Below the pieces are notes generated by a model. It ran no database searches and was not told the origin of the DNA. It worked only from the letters and a program-made list of their open reading frames with translations. Made by a program: the position numbers and the translations under genes. DNA of 18,114 bases from DASWHR01 sp036398095 (GTDB taxonomy: Bacteria > Actinomycetota > AC-67), in NCBI GenBank assembly GCA_036398095.1, contig DASWHR010000022.1:1-18114 (forward strand). Reading direction: 5' to 3'. Positions 6,285 through 14,463 of the stretch are shown here, in pieces (positions within the stretch are counted from its first letter, which is position 1; the number at the start of each line of letters is the position of its first letter).

Positions 6285-7159
6285 CGACATTGATCGTGGT
6301 CGGGGCCGTCGCCGGCCTGTTTGTACTGCTCTTTCTGACGTCCTCGATCAAGATCGTGCCCGAATACAAGCGGATCGTGCTCTTCCGCCTGGGGCGCATG
6401 ATCGGCCTTCGGGGTCCGGGCTTGACGTTTCTGATTCCGATCATCGACAAGCCGGTCTGGGTTGACATGCGCGAGTTCTATCTCGACATCCCGCACCAGA
6501 CGTCCATCACGAAAGACAATGCGCCGATCTCGATTGACTTCATCGTTTTCTCCAAGGTCGTCGATGCGGCCATGAGCGTGACCCAGATCGACGACTTCGC
6601 GGGTGCGGCCCAGAACGTCGCGTCCACGACGCTGCGTTCGATCGTCGGCGACATGTCACTCGACGATGTCCTGGCCAAGCGCGATCACATCAATCAAGCG
6701 CTTCGGATCAAGCTCGACGAGATCACCGAGCGGTGGGGCGTGAAGGTCACCAACGTCGAGATTCGCGAAGTCATCCCGCCGCCGGCCGTGCAAGAGGCCA
6801 TGACCCGCCAGATGTCGGCCGAGCGCACGCGGCGCGCCGTCGTGTTGGAAGCCGACGGTTCGCGTGAGGCCGCGATCACGGTCGCCACGGGAGACAAGCA
6901 GGCGAACATCCTCCAAGCCGAAGGCGAGCGGCAGGCCTCGATTCTTCGCGCCGAGGGTTTCGCGCTGGCGCTACGGCAGATCTTCGAGGCGGCCAGCGTC
7001 GTGGACGCGAAAACCATGGGCATCCAGTACCTCGAGGCGCTCAAGGTCCTGGGCGATTCGCCGTCCACCAAGTTCGTCCTGCCGATGGAATTCACCAGCA
7101 TGATGCGCGGAATCGGCAACTACGTGCAGAACGCCTTCACCGAGGACAAGCCCGCCTAG
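6281..7159 (+). CDS. SPFH/band-7 domain protein (stomatin/QmcA-like)
   Basis: 292-aa membrane-anchored protein. One N-terminal hydrophobic segment (about 3-22) leads into the SPFH domain (about 25-190), which has the family blocks VPEYKRIVLFRLGR and GPGLTFLIPIIDKPVWVDMR. A helical region with repeated QAEGERQASILRAEG-like stretches follows; such helices drive oligomerisation. Stomatin-like proteins form ring or cage assemblies at the membrane and are partners or substrates of NfeD proteases. The ATG overlaps the stop of the protease gene (ATGA), and GGAGGGAGAG lies just upstream, so the two are translationally coupled. It ends 18 nt from the convergent rplQ stop, with no terminator visible between them. 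Confidence 0.92.
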   Translation: MTTLIVVGAVAGLFVLLFLTSSIKIVPEYKRIVLFRLGRMIGLRGPGLTFLIPIIDKPVWVDMREFYLDIPHQTSITKDNAPISIDFIVFSKVVDAAMSVTQIDDFAGAAQNVASTTLRSIVGDMSLDDVLAKRDHINQALRIKLDEITERWGVKVTNVEIREVIPPPAVQEAMTRQMSAERTRRAVVLEADGSREAAITVATGDKQANILQAEGERQASILRAEGFALALRQIFEAASVVDAKTMGIQYLEALKVLGDSPSTKFVLPMEFTSMMRGIGNYVQNAFTEDKPA

Positions 7160-7177
7160 AGCACGTAGCCGGATCCG

Positions 7178-7606
7178 CTATTCCGCGTCGGTCTGCTTGC
7201 GGCGGCCGCGGCGCTTGGGAGCGTCTTCAGTGTCGGCGGACACGATCTGCTCGCCTTCGACGAGTTCGATCACGGCCATCGGCGCGGCGTCGCCTTTACG
7301 GGGACCGAGCTTGGTGATCCGCGTATAGCCACCCGGCCGCGTCGCGTACTGCGGCGCGACCTCGGCGAACAGGTGGTGCACGATGTCGCGGTCACGGATC
7401 GTGCGCAGCACCTGACGGCGCGCGGCAAGATCGCCCTTCTTCGCGTGCGTGATCATGCGCTCGACGACCGGACGCACCGCCTTCGCGCGCGCCTCGGTCG
7501 TCTTGACGCGGCCGTCACGGATCAACGACGAGGCCATCCCGCTCAAGATGAGCTTCTGATGCGCCGGTCCCGACCCGAGACGCGGACCCTTCTTCGGCTT
7601 CGGCAC
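7178..7606 (-). CDS. rplQ: 50S ribosomal protein L17
   Basis: 142-aa L17, last gene of the alpha operon. The conserved start MPKPKKGPRLGSGPAHQKLIL and the blocks TTEARAKAVRPVVERMIT and GGYTRITKLGPRKGDAAPMAVIEL are present. A short charged tail (RRGRRKQTDAE) extends past the core. The start is GTG at 7606, 2 nt after the rpoA stop. L17 binds 23S rRNA near the peptide exit tunnel. The usual next gene, truA, is separated from it by two genes on the other strand. Confidence 0.97.
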   Translation of the reverse strand: MPKPKKGPRLGSGPAHQKLILSGMASSLIRDGRVKTTEARAKAVRPVVERMITHAKKGDLAARRQVLRTIRDRDIVHHLFAEVAPQYATRPGGYTRITKLGPRKGDAAPMAVIELVEGEQIVSADTEDAPKRRGRRKQTDAE

Positions 7607-7608
7607 GG

Positions 7609-8544
7609 CTAGCCCTCTCGCAATCCCATGCCCATCGCGGCGAGCTTCATCTTGACCTCGTCGATGGACTTCTGACCGAAATTCCGTATGTCGAGCAGAT
7701 CCTGCTCGGTGCGCTGGATCAGGTCGCCGACGGTGGCGACTCCCTCGCGCTTGAGACAGTTGTACGAGCGGACGCTGAAGTCCAGCTCTTCGATCGGCAG
7801 CGCCATGTCCGACTGGCGCGCCATGTCCTCGGGCGCCGGCCCTAGTTGCAGGGCCTGCGCGTCCTCGGCCAGCATCGCGACCAGCTGCAGCAGCTCGACC
7901 ATCGTGCGGCCGGCGGCTGCGAACGCTTCCTTGGGGCTGATCGAGCCATCGGTCTCGATGTCGAGCACGAGCTTGTCGTAGTTGGTCATCTGCTCGACAC
8001 GCGTGTGCTCGACGGCGTAGGCGACGCGACGCACCGGCGAGAAGATCGAGTCGATCGGCACCAGCCCGATCGTGTCGCGGCCCTTCGCGTTGCGGTCGGC
8101 CGACACGTATCCGCGGCCGCGCTCCACGATCAGCTCCAGCTCGAAGGTGCCCTTTTTGTTCACCGTCGCGATGTGCAGCTCCGGGTTGAGGATCTCGACC
8201 CCGGCGACCTGCGTGATGTCCTCGGCGGTGACGTCTTTCGGGCCCTGGACGCGAAGCGTCAGCGCGACCGGCTCGTCCAGCGTGGACCGAATCACCAGGT
8301 CTTTGATGTTCAAGATCACATCGGTGACGTCTTCCTTGACGCCGTTGATGGTCGAGAATTCATGAAGCACTCCCTCGATGCGCACCTGCGTAACGGCCGC
8401 GCCGGGAATCGAGGAAAGAAGGGTACGGCGCAGCGCGTTGCCGAGCGTGTACCCGAAGCCCGGCTCGAGCGGCTCGACGGAAAAGCGCCAGCGAGTCTCG
8501 TTGACGGGCTCTTCGACGATCTGCGGTCTCTGGACGATCAGCAA
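7609..8544 (-). CDS. rpoA: DNA-directed RNA polymerase subunit alpha
   Basis: 311-aa alpha subunit. The N-terminal dimerisation domain (about 1-225) contains EPLEPGFGYTLGNALRRTLLSSIPGAAV, which nucleates polymerase assembly. After a linker, the C-terminal domain (about 245-305) has the helix-hairpin-helix segment YNCLKREGVATVGDLIQRTEQDLL that contacts UP elements and activators. The start is TTG at 8544: it yields MLIVQRP, matching actinobacterial RpoA starts, and GGGAGG lies 9 nt upstream; the ATG 8 nt further up is out of frame and soon stops. It follows rpsD after 25 nt, in the standard alpha operon order. Confidence 0.97.
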   Translation of the reverse strand: MLIVQRPQIVEEPVNETRWRFSVEPLEPGFGYTLGNALRRTLLSSIPGAAVTQVRIEGVLHEFSTINGVKEDVTDVILNIKDLVIRSTLDEPVALTLRVQGPKDVTAEDITQVAGVEILNPELHIATVNKKGTFELELIVERGRGYVSADRNAKGRDTIGLVPIDSIFSPVRRVAYAVEHTRVEQMTNYDKLVLDIETDGSISPKEAFAAAGRTMVELLQLVAMLAEDAQALQLGPAPEDMARQSDMALPIEELDFSVRSYNCLKREGVATVGDLIQRTEQDLLDIRNFGQKSIDEVKMKLAAMGMGLREG

Positions 8545-8569
8545 GAAAGCATCCCTCCCACGGGGATCG

Positions 8570-9196
8570 TTACTTCGAGTACAGCTCGACGATCAGCTGC
8601 TCTTGCACCGGCACATCGATGTCGGCGCGCGCAGGAACGTCGCCGACGGTTGCGCGCCACGCATCGCGTTCGACGCGAAGCCATCCGGGCGCGCTGCGGT
8701 TCTCGGTCACGGCCAGCGCGTGAAGCACCGGGGCCATGCGCCGGGATTTCTCGGCGACCTCAATCGAGTCTCCGACGCGCAGCCGTGCCGCCGGGATCGA
8801 CAGCTTCCTGCCGTTGACCCGCACGTGCCCGTGATTCACGAGCTGGCGGGCCTGGTCGCGCGACGTGGCGAAGCCGGCGCGCATCATCACGTTGTCGAGC
8901 CTCAGCTCGAGCAGGACGAGCAGGTTCTCGCCGGTGATGCCCTTCATGCGCGACGCCTGTTCGTAGGTGTTGCGGAACTGCTTTTCGAGCAAGCCGTAGA
9001 TCCGCTTCGCCTTCTGCTTTTCGCGGAAGCGAATCAGGTACTCGGTTTCCTTCGTGCGCGCGCGGCCGTGCTGGCCCGGCGGGAAGGGACGCTTCTCGAC
9101 GGGGCACTTGGGCGTCTCGCACTTCGTGCCCTTCAGATACAGCTTGATCTTTTCGCGGCGGCAGAGCTTGCAGTCCGCGTCGTTGTACCGCGCCAC
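8570..9196 (-). CDS. rpsD: 30S ribosomal protein S4, zinc-binding form
   Basis: 208-aa S4, primary 16S rRNA binder and, in many bacteria, a translational regulator of its operon. The N-terminus has the zinc site C9-x2-C12-x13-C26-x4-C31, the same spacing as in Thermus S4. The S4 RNA-binding domain starts near residue 98 (LELRLDNVMMRAGFATSRDQARQLVNHGHV). The start is GTG at 9196, directly abutting the TAA of rpsK with no spacer; the ribosome site GGAGGAGG lies inside the last arginine codons of rpsK. Placement between rpsK and rpoA is as in Mycobacterium, unlike Streptomyces. Confidence 0.97.
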   Translation of the reverse strand: MARYNDADCKLCRREKIKLYLKGTKCETPKCPVEKRPFPPGQHGRARTKETEYLIRFREKQKAKRIYGLLEKQFRNTYEQASRMKGITGENLLVLLELRLDNVMMRAGFATSRDQARQLVNHGHVRVNGRKLSIPAARLRVGDSIEVAEKSRRMAPVLHALAVTENRSAPGWLRVERDAWRATVGDVPARADIDVPVQEQLIVELYSK

Positions 9197-9583
9197 TTAC
9201 ACCCTCCTCCGCCGCGGCGGGCGGCAGCCGTTATGGGGAACCGGCGTCACGTCGTTGATCGCCGCAACCTCCAGGCCCGACGCGGCCAGCGAACGGATCG
9301 CCGTCTCGCGGCCGGAGCCCGGACCCTTCACGTACACGTCCACCTTGCGCACACCGTGATCCATCGCGCGCTTGGCCGCAGCCTCGGCCGCGAGCTGCGC
9401 CGCGAACGGCGTGGACTTGCGCGAGCCCTTGAAACCGACGTTGCCAGACGAGGCCCACGACAGCGTGTTGCCCTGCGGGTCGGTGATCGTGACGATCGTG
9501 TTGTTGAACGTCGACTGGATATGCGCGTGCCCGTACGGCACGTTCTTCTTTTCCTTGCGCTTCGCTTTCTTGGGCTTCGCCAA
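9197..9583 (-). CDS. rpsK: 30S ribosomal protein S11
   Basis: 128-aa S11 of the 30S platform, next to the E-site and the Shine-Dalgarno helix. The family core HIQSTFNNTIVTITDPQGN, WASSGNVGFKGSRKSTPFAAQ and the end VTPVPHNGCRPPRRRRV are intact. The start is TTG at 9583, giving MAKPKKAKRKEKKNVPYGHA; GGGAGA lies 7 nt upstream and no ATG or GTG fits. The stop TAA is immediately followed by the rpsD start, and 15 nt separate it from rpsM upstream. Confidence 0.97.
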   Translation of the reverse strand: MAKPKKAKRKEKKNVPYGHAHIQSTFNNTIVTITDPQGNTLSWASSGNVGFKGSRKSTPFAAQLAAEAAAKRAMDHGVRKVDVYVKGPGSGRETAIRSLAASGLEVAAINDVTPVPHNGCRPPRRRRV

Positions 9584-9598
9584 AACAAGTTCTCCCGA

Positions 9599-9982
9599 TT
9601 ACTTCTTCGCGCGGACCTTCTTGGAACCCGCGACCGTCTTCTTCGGACCCTTGCGCGTGCGCGCATTGGTGTGCGTGCGCTGCCCGCGGACCGGGAGGCC
9701 GCGGCGGTGGCGGATCCCCTGATAGCAGCCGATCTCGATCTTACGCTTGATGTCTTGGTTCACCTGGCGGCGAAGATCGCCTTCGACCTTGTAGTTCGCG
9801 TCGATCCACTCGCGAAGGCGGACGACCTCGTCGTCGGACAGGTCGCGGACACGCATGCCCGGATCGATCTGTGCGGCGGCGAGTGTCTTGCGCGACAAGG
9901 TCGGGCCGACACCGTAGATATAGGTGAGCGCAATCTCGACCCGCTTGTCGCGAGGCAGATCGACGCCGGCGATACGTGCCAT
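9599..9982 (-). CDS. rpsM: 30S ribosomal protein S13
   Basis: 127-aa S13 of the 30S head, which contacts the P-site tRNA and forms bridges to the 50S. It starts MARIAGVDLPRDKRVEIALTYI, has the helix-two-turn-helix region, and ends with the basic RGLPVRGQRTHTNARTRKG tail that reaches the tRNA. The ribosome site TAGGAGGAG overlaps the stop codon of rpmJ upstream, which suggests coupling. Confidence 0.98.
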   Translation of the reverse strand: MARIAGVDLPRDKRVEIALTYIYGVGPTLSRKTLAAAQIDPGMRVRDLSDDEVVRLREWIDANYKVEGDLRRQVNQDIKRKIEIGCYQGIRHRRGLPVRGQRTHTNARTRKGPKKTVAGSKKVRAKK

Positions 9983-9997
9983 AGCTTGAGGCTCCTC

Positions 9998-10111
9998 CTA
10001 CCCTTGCCGCTGCTTGTGCCGCGGGTTCGAGCAGATGATCATGATGCGGCCGTGCCGGCGAACCACGCGGCACTTCTCGCACATCTTGCGGACACTCGGA
10101 CGTACTTTCAT
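9998..10111 (-). CDS. rpmJ: 50S ribosomal protein L36, zinc-binding form
   Basis: 37-aa L36 read as MKVRPSVRKMCEKCRVVRRHG and onward to KQRQG. The zinc ribbon is complete: C11, C14, C27 and H32, i.e. the C+ paralogue that is made when zinc is plentiful. It is the first gene of the alpha operon here, with AAGGAG 11 nt upstream of its ATG. infA, which usually precedes it, is absent: the map stop is only 99 nt away. A likely promoter lies in that gap. Confidence 0.97.
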   Translation of the reverse strand: MKVRPSVRKMCEKCRVVRRHGRIMIICSNPRHKQRQG

Positions 10112-10164
10112 AGCCCTAGGTGCTCCTTGGGTGTCGGCCGACCCGGACAGGCGACCAAACGGGC

Positions 10165-10193
10165 ATGCTAGCAGGCCCGCTGACCTGCGACAA
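10165..10193 (-). promoter_or_regulatory. Candidate sigma-70 promoter of the alpha operon
   Basis: In the 99-nt gap before rpmJ, the minus strand has TTGTCG (10193-10188), 17 nt, then TAGCAT (10170-10165). The -10 has four of six consensus bases including TA...T, and the spacing is ideal; the -35 matches mainly in TTG. A leader of about 45 nt would precede the rpmJ ATG. This is the only sizeable gap apart from the foldback element in the cluster, which supports a promoter here. Confidence 0.42.
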
Positions 10194-10210
10194 CCTGACT
10201 TTGGCGGCGC

Positions 10211-10981
10211 TCACAGCCGCGGCTCGGCCCGGCCGGGATCGGTGAGGACCCAGGGGCCGTTTTCGGTGATGGCGATGGTGTGTTCGAAGTGGGCGGACAG
10301 GGCTCCGTCGGCGGTCTTTACGGTCCATTTGTCCGGCATGAGGCGGGTTTCGTGGGTGCCGGCGTTGACCATGGGCTCGATCGCGATGACCAGGCCGGCC
10401 TTCAGCGCGATCCCCTTGCCGGGCGTGCCGTAGTTCGGGACCGGTGGGTCTTCGTGGAGCGCACGGCCGATCCCGTGACCCACATACTCGCGCACGACCG
10501 AAAAGCCGGCGCCTTCGGCCACGGTCTGGACCGCATGGCCGATGTCGCCCAGCCGGTTGCCGGGCCGCGCCTCGGCGATGCCGGCCCACAGCGCCCGCTC
10601 GGTCGTCTCGATCAACTTCATCAGCTCGTCGGAGACCTCGCCGACGGGAATGGTGACGGCCGCGTCGGCGTGGAAGCCGTCCACGATCGCGCCGAAATCG
10701 CCCTTGAACAGGTCCCCCTCGGCCAAGACGCGATCGGGCGAGGGGATGCCGTGGACGATCTCGTCGTTGATCGATGCGCAGATGGTCGCGGGAAAGCCGC
10801 GGTATCCCACGAAGGACGCGGTGGCACCGTGCTCGCGCACCACGGCCGCTGCGACCGCATCGAGATCGGCGGTCGAAACACCCGGCCGAACGGCGGCGCG
10901 AACGGCTGCGATCATCTCGGCAACGACCTCGCCGGCGCGGCGCATCGTGGCGATCTCGCCTTCGCTCTTGGTGATGATCAT
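10211..10981 (-). CDS. map: Type I methionine aminopeptidase
   Basis: 256-aa metalloprotease that removes the initiator methionine from new proteins. The five metal ligands can be placed: D of VDGFHAD and the D after HA, H of GHGIGRALHEDP, E of IEPM and E of HFEHTIAIT. Length and order fit type I enzymes without an N-terminal zinc finger. Its ATG overlaps the adk stop by 4 nt (ATGA), so the two are coupled. It appears to be the last gene of the spc-type transcript; no infA follows. Confidence 0.96.
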   Translation of the reverse strand: MIITKSEGEIATMRRAGEVVAEMIAAVRAAVRPGVSTADLDAVAAAVVREHGATASFVGYRGFPATICASINDEIVHGIPSPDRVLAEGDLFKGDFGAIVDGFHADAAVTIPVGEVSDELMKLIETTERALWAGIAEARPGNRLGDIGHAVQTVAEGAGFSVVREYVGHGIGRALHEDPPVPNYGTPGKGIALKAGLVIAIEPMVNAGTHETRLMPDKWTVKTADGALSAHFEHTIAITENGPWVLTDPGRAEPRL

Positions 10982-11619
10982 GCGATTTCCGCGGCGATGC
11001 GCTCGGTCACTTCCGTGACCGGGCCGATTCCGTCCACGCGTCGCAACAGACCGCAGTCCGCGTAGAAGCCGATGACCGGCATCGTCTGGTCGCGGTAGAT
11101 GCCAAGCCGCTTGCGCACGACATCCTCCGACTCGTCGCTGCGGCGAACCAGCGGCGTCTCGTCCACGTCGCAGAGCTGATCGTGACGCGGCTTGCGCGTC
11201 TTCATGCTGTAGACACGTCCGCACCTCGGGCACGACAGGCGCGACTCGATTCGTTCGATGATCGCCTCGTCCGGAACGTCGATCAGCACCACTCGCTCGA
11301 TCGGCGTGCCCGCATCGGCCAGCAAGTCCAGCAGGGCCTGCGCCTGGACGACCGTCCGGGGGAAGCCGTCGAGCACGAACCCTTCTTTCGCATCGGGATC
11401 GGACAACCGCTCGCGGATCACCTCCAGCATGACATCGTCGGGAATCAGGTTGCCCGCGTCCATGTAGGACTTTGCGCGCAGACCGACATCGGTCTCGGCC
11501 GCGACGGCGGCCCGAAGGATGTCGCCCGTGGAGACGTGCGCGACACCGAACTTCTCGGCAAGCAACGCCGCCTGGGTCCCCTTCCCCGCTCCCGGCGGGC
11601 CCAACATCACGATCCGCAT
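10978..11619 (-). CDS. adk: Adenylate kinase, zinc-binding LID form
   Basis: 213-aa enzyme for the reaction ATP + AMP = 2 ADP. The P-loop GPPGAGKGTQ is at 7-16, with GFPRT in the AMP-binding region. The LID domain carries C-x2-C-x16-C-x2-D (starting CPRCGRVY), the zinc site of Gram-positive and thermophile enzymes (as in Bacillus subtilis), and is long rather than short as in Streptomyces-type kinases. It sits 3 nt after secY and overlaps map by 4 nt. Confidence 0.97.
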   Translation of the reverse strand: MRIVMLGPPGAGKGTQAALLAEKFGVAHVSTGDILRAAVAAETDVGLRAKSYMDAGNLIPDDVMLEVIRERLSDPDAKEGFVLDGFPRTVVQAQALLDLLADAGTPIERVVLIDVPDEAIIERIESRLSCPRCGRVYSMKTRKPRHDQLCDVDETPLVRRSDESEDVVRKRLGIYRDQTMPVIGFYADCGLLRRVDGIGPVTEVTERIAAEIA

Positions 11620-11622
11620 TCG

Positions 11623-12912
<1,290 letters not shown>

Positions 12913-12922
12913 GGGCGGTCTC

Positions 12923-13360
12923 CTAGAGAACCTCGGCGCGGCCCCCGGCCGATTCGATCTTTTGACGGGCGCCCGCCGTAAAAGCGTTCGCCTTGACGGT
13001 CAGTGCGACGGTGAGTTCGCCCCGCCCCAGAATCTTGATCGGGGACTTGCCCTTGCGGACCAAGCCCTTCGCGATCAGATCCTCGGTCGACACGGTCGCG
13101 CCCGACGCGAAGTCGTTCAAGCGATCCACGTTCACCTCACGGTACTCGGTGCGATGCCGCGGCGTGAACCCGCCCAGCTTGGGAAGGCGCCGGTGCAGCG
13201 GCATCTGCCCGCCCTCGAACCACGGATGCACCTCGCCGCGCGCGCGAGAGCCTTTGGTGCCGCGGCCGGCGGTCTTGCCGTGGCCGGACCCTTCGCCGCG
13301 GCCGTGCCGCGTCTTGGGGCGTTTCGCGCCCGGCGCGGGGCGCAGATGATGCAGCTTCAC
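12923..13360 (-). CDS. rplO: 50S ribosomal protein L15
   Basis: 145-aa L15, a late 50S assembly protein. The glycine- and arginine-rich N-terminal arm (RHGRGEGSGHGKTAGRGTKGS) that threads into 23S rRNA and the block FEGGQMPLHRRLPKLGGF are typical. The start is GTG at 13360, overlapping the rpmD stop by 4 nt (GTGA). It lies directly upstream of secY, as in most bacteria. Confidence 0.97.
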   Translation of the reverse strand: MKLHHLRPAPGAKRPKTRHGRGEGSGHGKTAGRGTKGSRARGEVHPWFEGGQMPLHRRLPKLGGFTPRHRTEYREVNVDRLNDFASGATVSTEDLIAKGLVRKGKSPIKILGRGELTVALTVKANAFTAGARQKIESAGGRAEVL

Positions 13361-13542
13361 GAGCGGACCTCCTCAACCTTCACGAGGTGCTTGACCTTGT
13401 TGATCATCCCGAGGATCTCGGGGCGATCATCGACGACGACCTCGTCGCGAATGCGGTGCAGACCGAGCGAGCGGACGGTGGCGCGCATGTCCTGCGTCGT
13501 GCCGATGACGCTCTTGGTCTGAGTGACCTTCAGCTTCGCCAT
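13357..13542 (-). CDS. rpmD: 50S ribosomal protein L30
   Basis: 61-aa L30 with the compact alpha-beta fold of the family: MAKLKVTQTKSVIGTTQDMR, then RSLGLHRIRDEVVVDD and GMINKVKHLVKVEEV. Its ATG overlaps the rpsE stop by one base (TGATG) and its stop overlaps the rplO GTG by 4 nt, so all three are probably coupled. L30 is missing from some bacteria, so its presence here is mildly informative. Confidence 0.97.
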   Translation of the reverse strand: MAKLKVTQTKSVIGTTQDMRATVRSLGLHRIRDEVVVDDRPEILGMINKVKHLVKVEEVRS

Positions 13543-14288
13543 CAGCCTTCCCCTCCCGGGGTGTCGGTGACGGCGGGCTCGGCCGCGGCCGGCTCAGGCG
13601 CAACGGGCTCAAGCGCGGAAGGCTCGGATGCGGAAGGCCCGGATGCGGAAGGCTCGGATGCGGCCGGCTCGGATGCGGAAGGCGCGTCCGCGTCGGCGGC
13701 GCGCTCGTCCTGGCGCTGCAAGCGGTCGATCGCGTCGGTCGAAACCCCGGCGGCTTCGAGCATGCGGCGCGGCGCGACACGGCGAATGTCGAGCCCTCGG
13801 GTGGCGGCGACCGTCTCGGGCCTGCGGAGACGCTTGAGGCCCTCAACCGTGGCGTGGATCATGTTGATCGCGTTGCCCGAGCCGAGCGACTTCGACAGCA
13901 CGTCGTGGATGCCGGCGCACTCCATGACGGCGCGCACCGGACCGCCGGCGATCACGCCGGTTCCCGGCGCGGCCGGCTTGAGCATCACACGCCCGGCTCC
14001 CTGCTCGCCCATGACCTCGTGCGGAATCGTCTGTCCGACCATCGGCACGACGAACATCGAACGCCGCGCGATGTCCACACCCTTCTGGATCGCGATCGGC
14101 ACCTCTTTCGCCTTGCCGTAGCCGATCCCGACCTTCCCGTCCTTGTCGCCGACGACGACGAGCGCGGTGAAGGAGAATCGGCGGCCGCCCTTGACCACTT
14201 TGGCCACGCGGTTGATGGACACCACGCGCTCTTCAAGCGCGGGACGCCCGGCGTCCTCGTCCTTACCCGACCTGCGTCGCTCGACCAC
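13542..14288 (-). CDS. rpsE: 30S ribosomal protein S5 with long A/S/E/P-rich C-terminal extension
   Basis: 248-aa S5, involved in decoding accuracy and in the mRNA entry helicase region. The core (about 18-190) has VVKGGRRFSFTALVVVGD, GKAKEVPIAIQKG and GSGNAINMIHATVEGLKRLR. Residues from about 195 on form an acidic low-complexity tail built of five-residue repeats (S-A-S-E-P and variants), making the protein some 45-80 residues longer than common S5 (about 166 in E. coli, about 200 in Streptomyces). GTG start at 14288 with a strong TAGGAGG 9 bases upstream. A foldback element fills the gap to rplR, the only large gap inside the spc operon. The repeats are described separately. Confidence 0.96.
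   Translation of the reverse strand: MVERRRSGKDEDAGRPALEERVVSINRVAKVVKGGRRFSFTALVVVGDKDGKVGIGYGKAKEVPIAIQKGVDIARRSMFVVPMVGQTIPHEVMGEQGAGRVMLKPAAPGTGVIAGGPVRAVMECAGIHDVLSKSLGSGNAINMIHATVEGLKRLRRPETVAATRGLDIRRVAPRRMLEAAGVSTDAIDRLQRQDERAADADAPSASEPAASEPSASGPSASEPSALEPVAPEPAAAEPAVTDTPGGEG
13576..13680 (-). repeat. Seven tandem 15-bp repeats in rpsE
   Basis: Plus-strand units of the form GGCTCGGATGCGGAA repeat seven times without a gap; the units at 13621, 13636, 13651 and 13666 are nearly identical and the outer three more diverged. The 15-nt period keeps the frame and encodes S-A-S-E-P type pentapeptides in the S5 tail. Copy number could vary between strains by slippage without breaking the frame (inference). 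Confidence 0.9.
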
Positions 14289-14298
14289 GAATTCCTCC

Positions 14299-14463
14299 TA
14301 GCGTCCTGTGTTGGAATTTGGTTGATGAAGTCGGGGCGTCCTGCGCGTCCGAGTGGAAGGCGCGAGGAGGACGCATACCTGTAGGTATGCGTCCGACGAG
14401 CAACGCACCAATCGGGCCGCAGGCGCCCCGAATTCGCAAGCGAAATTCCAACTCATGATGCTA
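14299..14463. mobile_element. 161-bp foldback MITE-like element with TA target duplication between rplR and rpsE
   Basis: The segment 14301-14461 is one long imperfect palindrome centred at 14381/14382. The ends pair as GCGTCCTGTGTTGGAATTT (14301-14319) against the complement of 14443-14461, with 16 of 19 matches. Farther in, TCGGGGCG and CCTGCG blocks pair, and the centre is a perfect 12-bp stem, GGACGCATACCT (14369-14380) with AGGTATGCGTCC (14383-14394). A TA lies at each edge (14299-14300 and 14462-14463), as left by Tc1/mariner (IS630) transposition. Deleting the element and one TA joins the rplR stop TAG to GAGGAATTC-GTG of rpsE, a normal compact junction. No open reading frame of note is inside, so any movement would need a transposase elsewhere. 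A structured RNA is the alternative reading. Confidence 0.75.

Noticed and set aside
7160..7177. Bidirectional terminator between the SPFH gene and rplQ
   Set aside because: Only 18 nt with a small CGGATCCG palindrome; too short for a functional stem-loop with T-runs.
14369..14394. Perfect 12-bp inverted repeat as an intrinsic terminator between rplR and rpsE
   Set aside because: No T-run follows on the minus strand, and a terminator inside this operon would cut off essential genes; it is better explained as the centre of the foldback element.
14263..14451. 62-codon minus-strand frame covering the foldback element
   Set aside because: It arises by reading the palindrome and runs into rpsE; no ribosome site and no recognisable domain.
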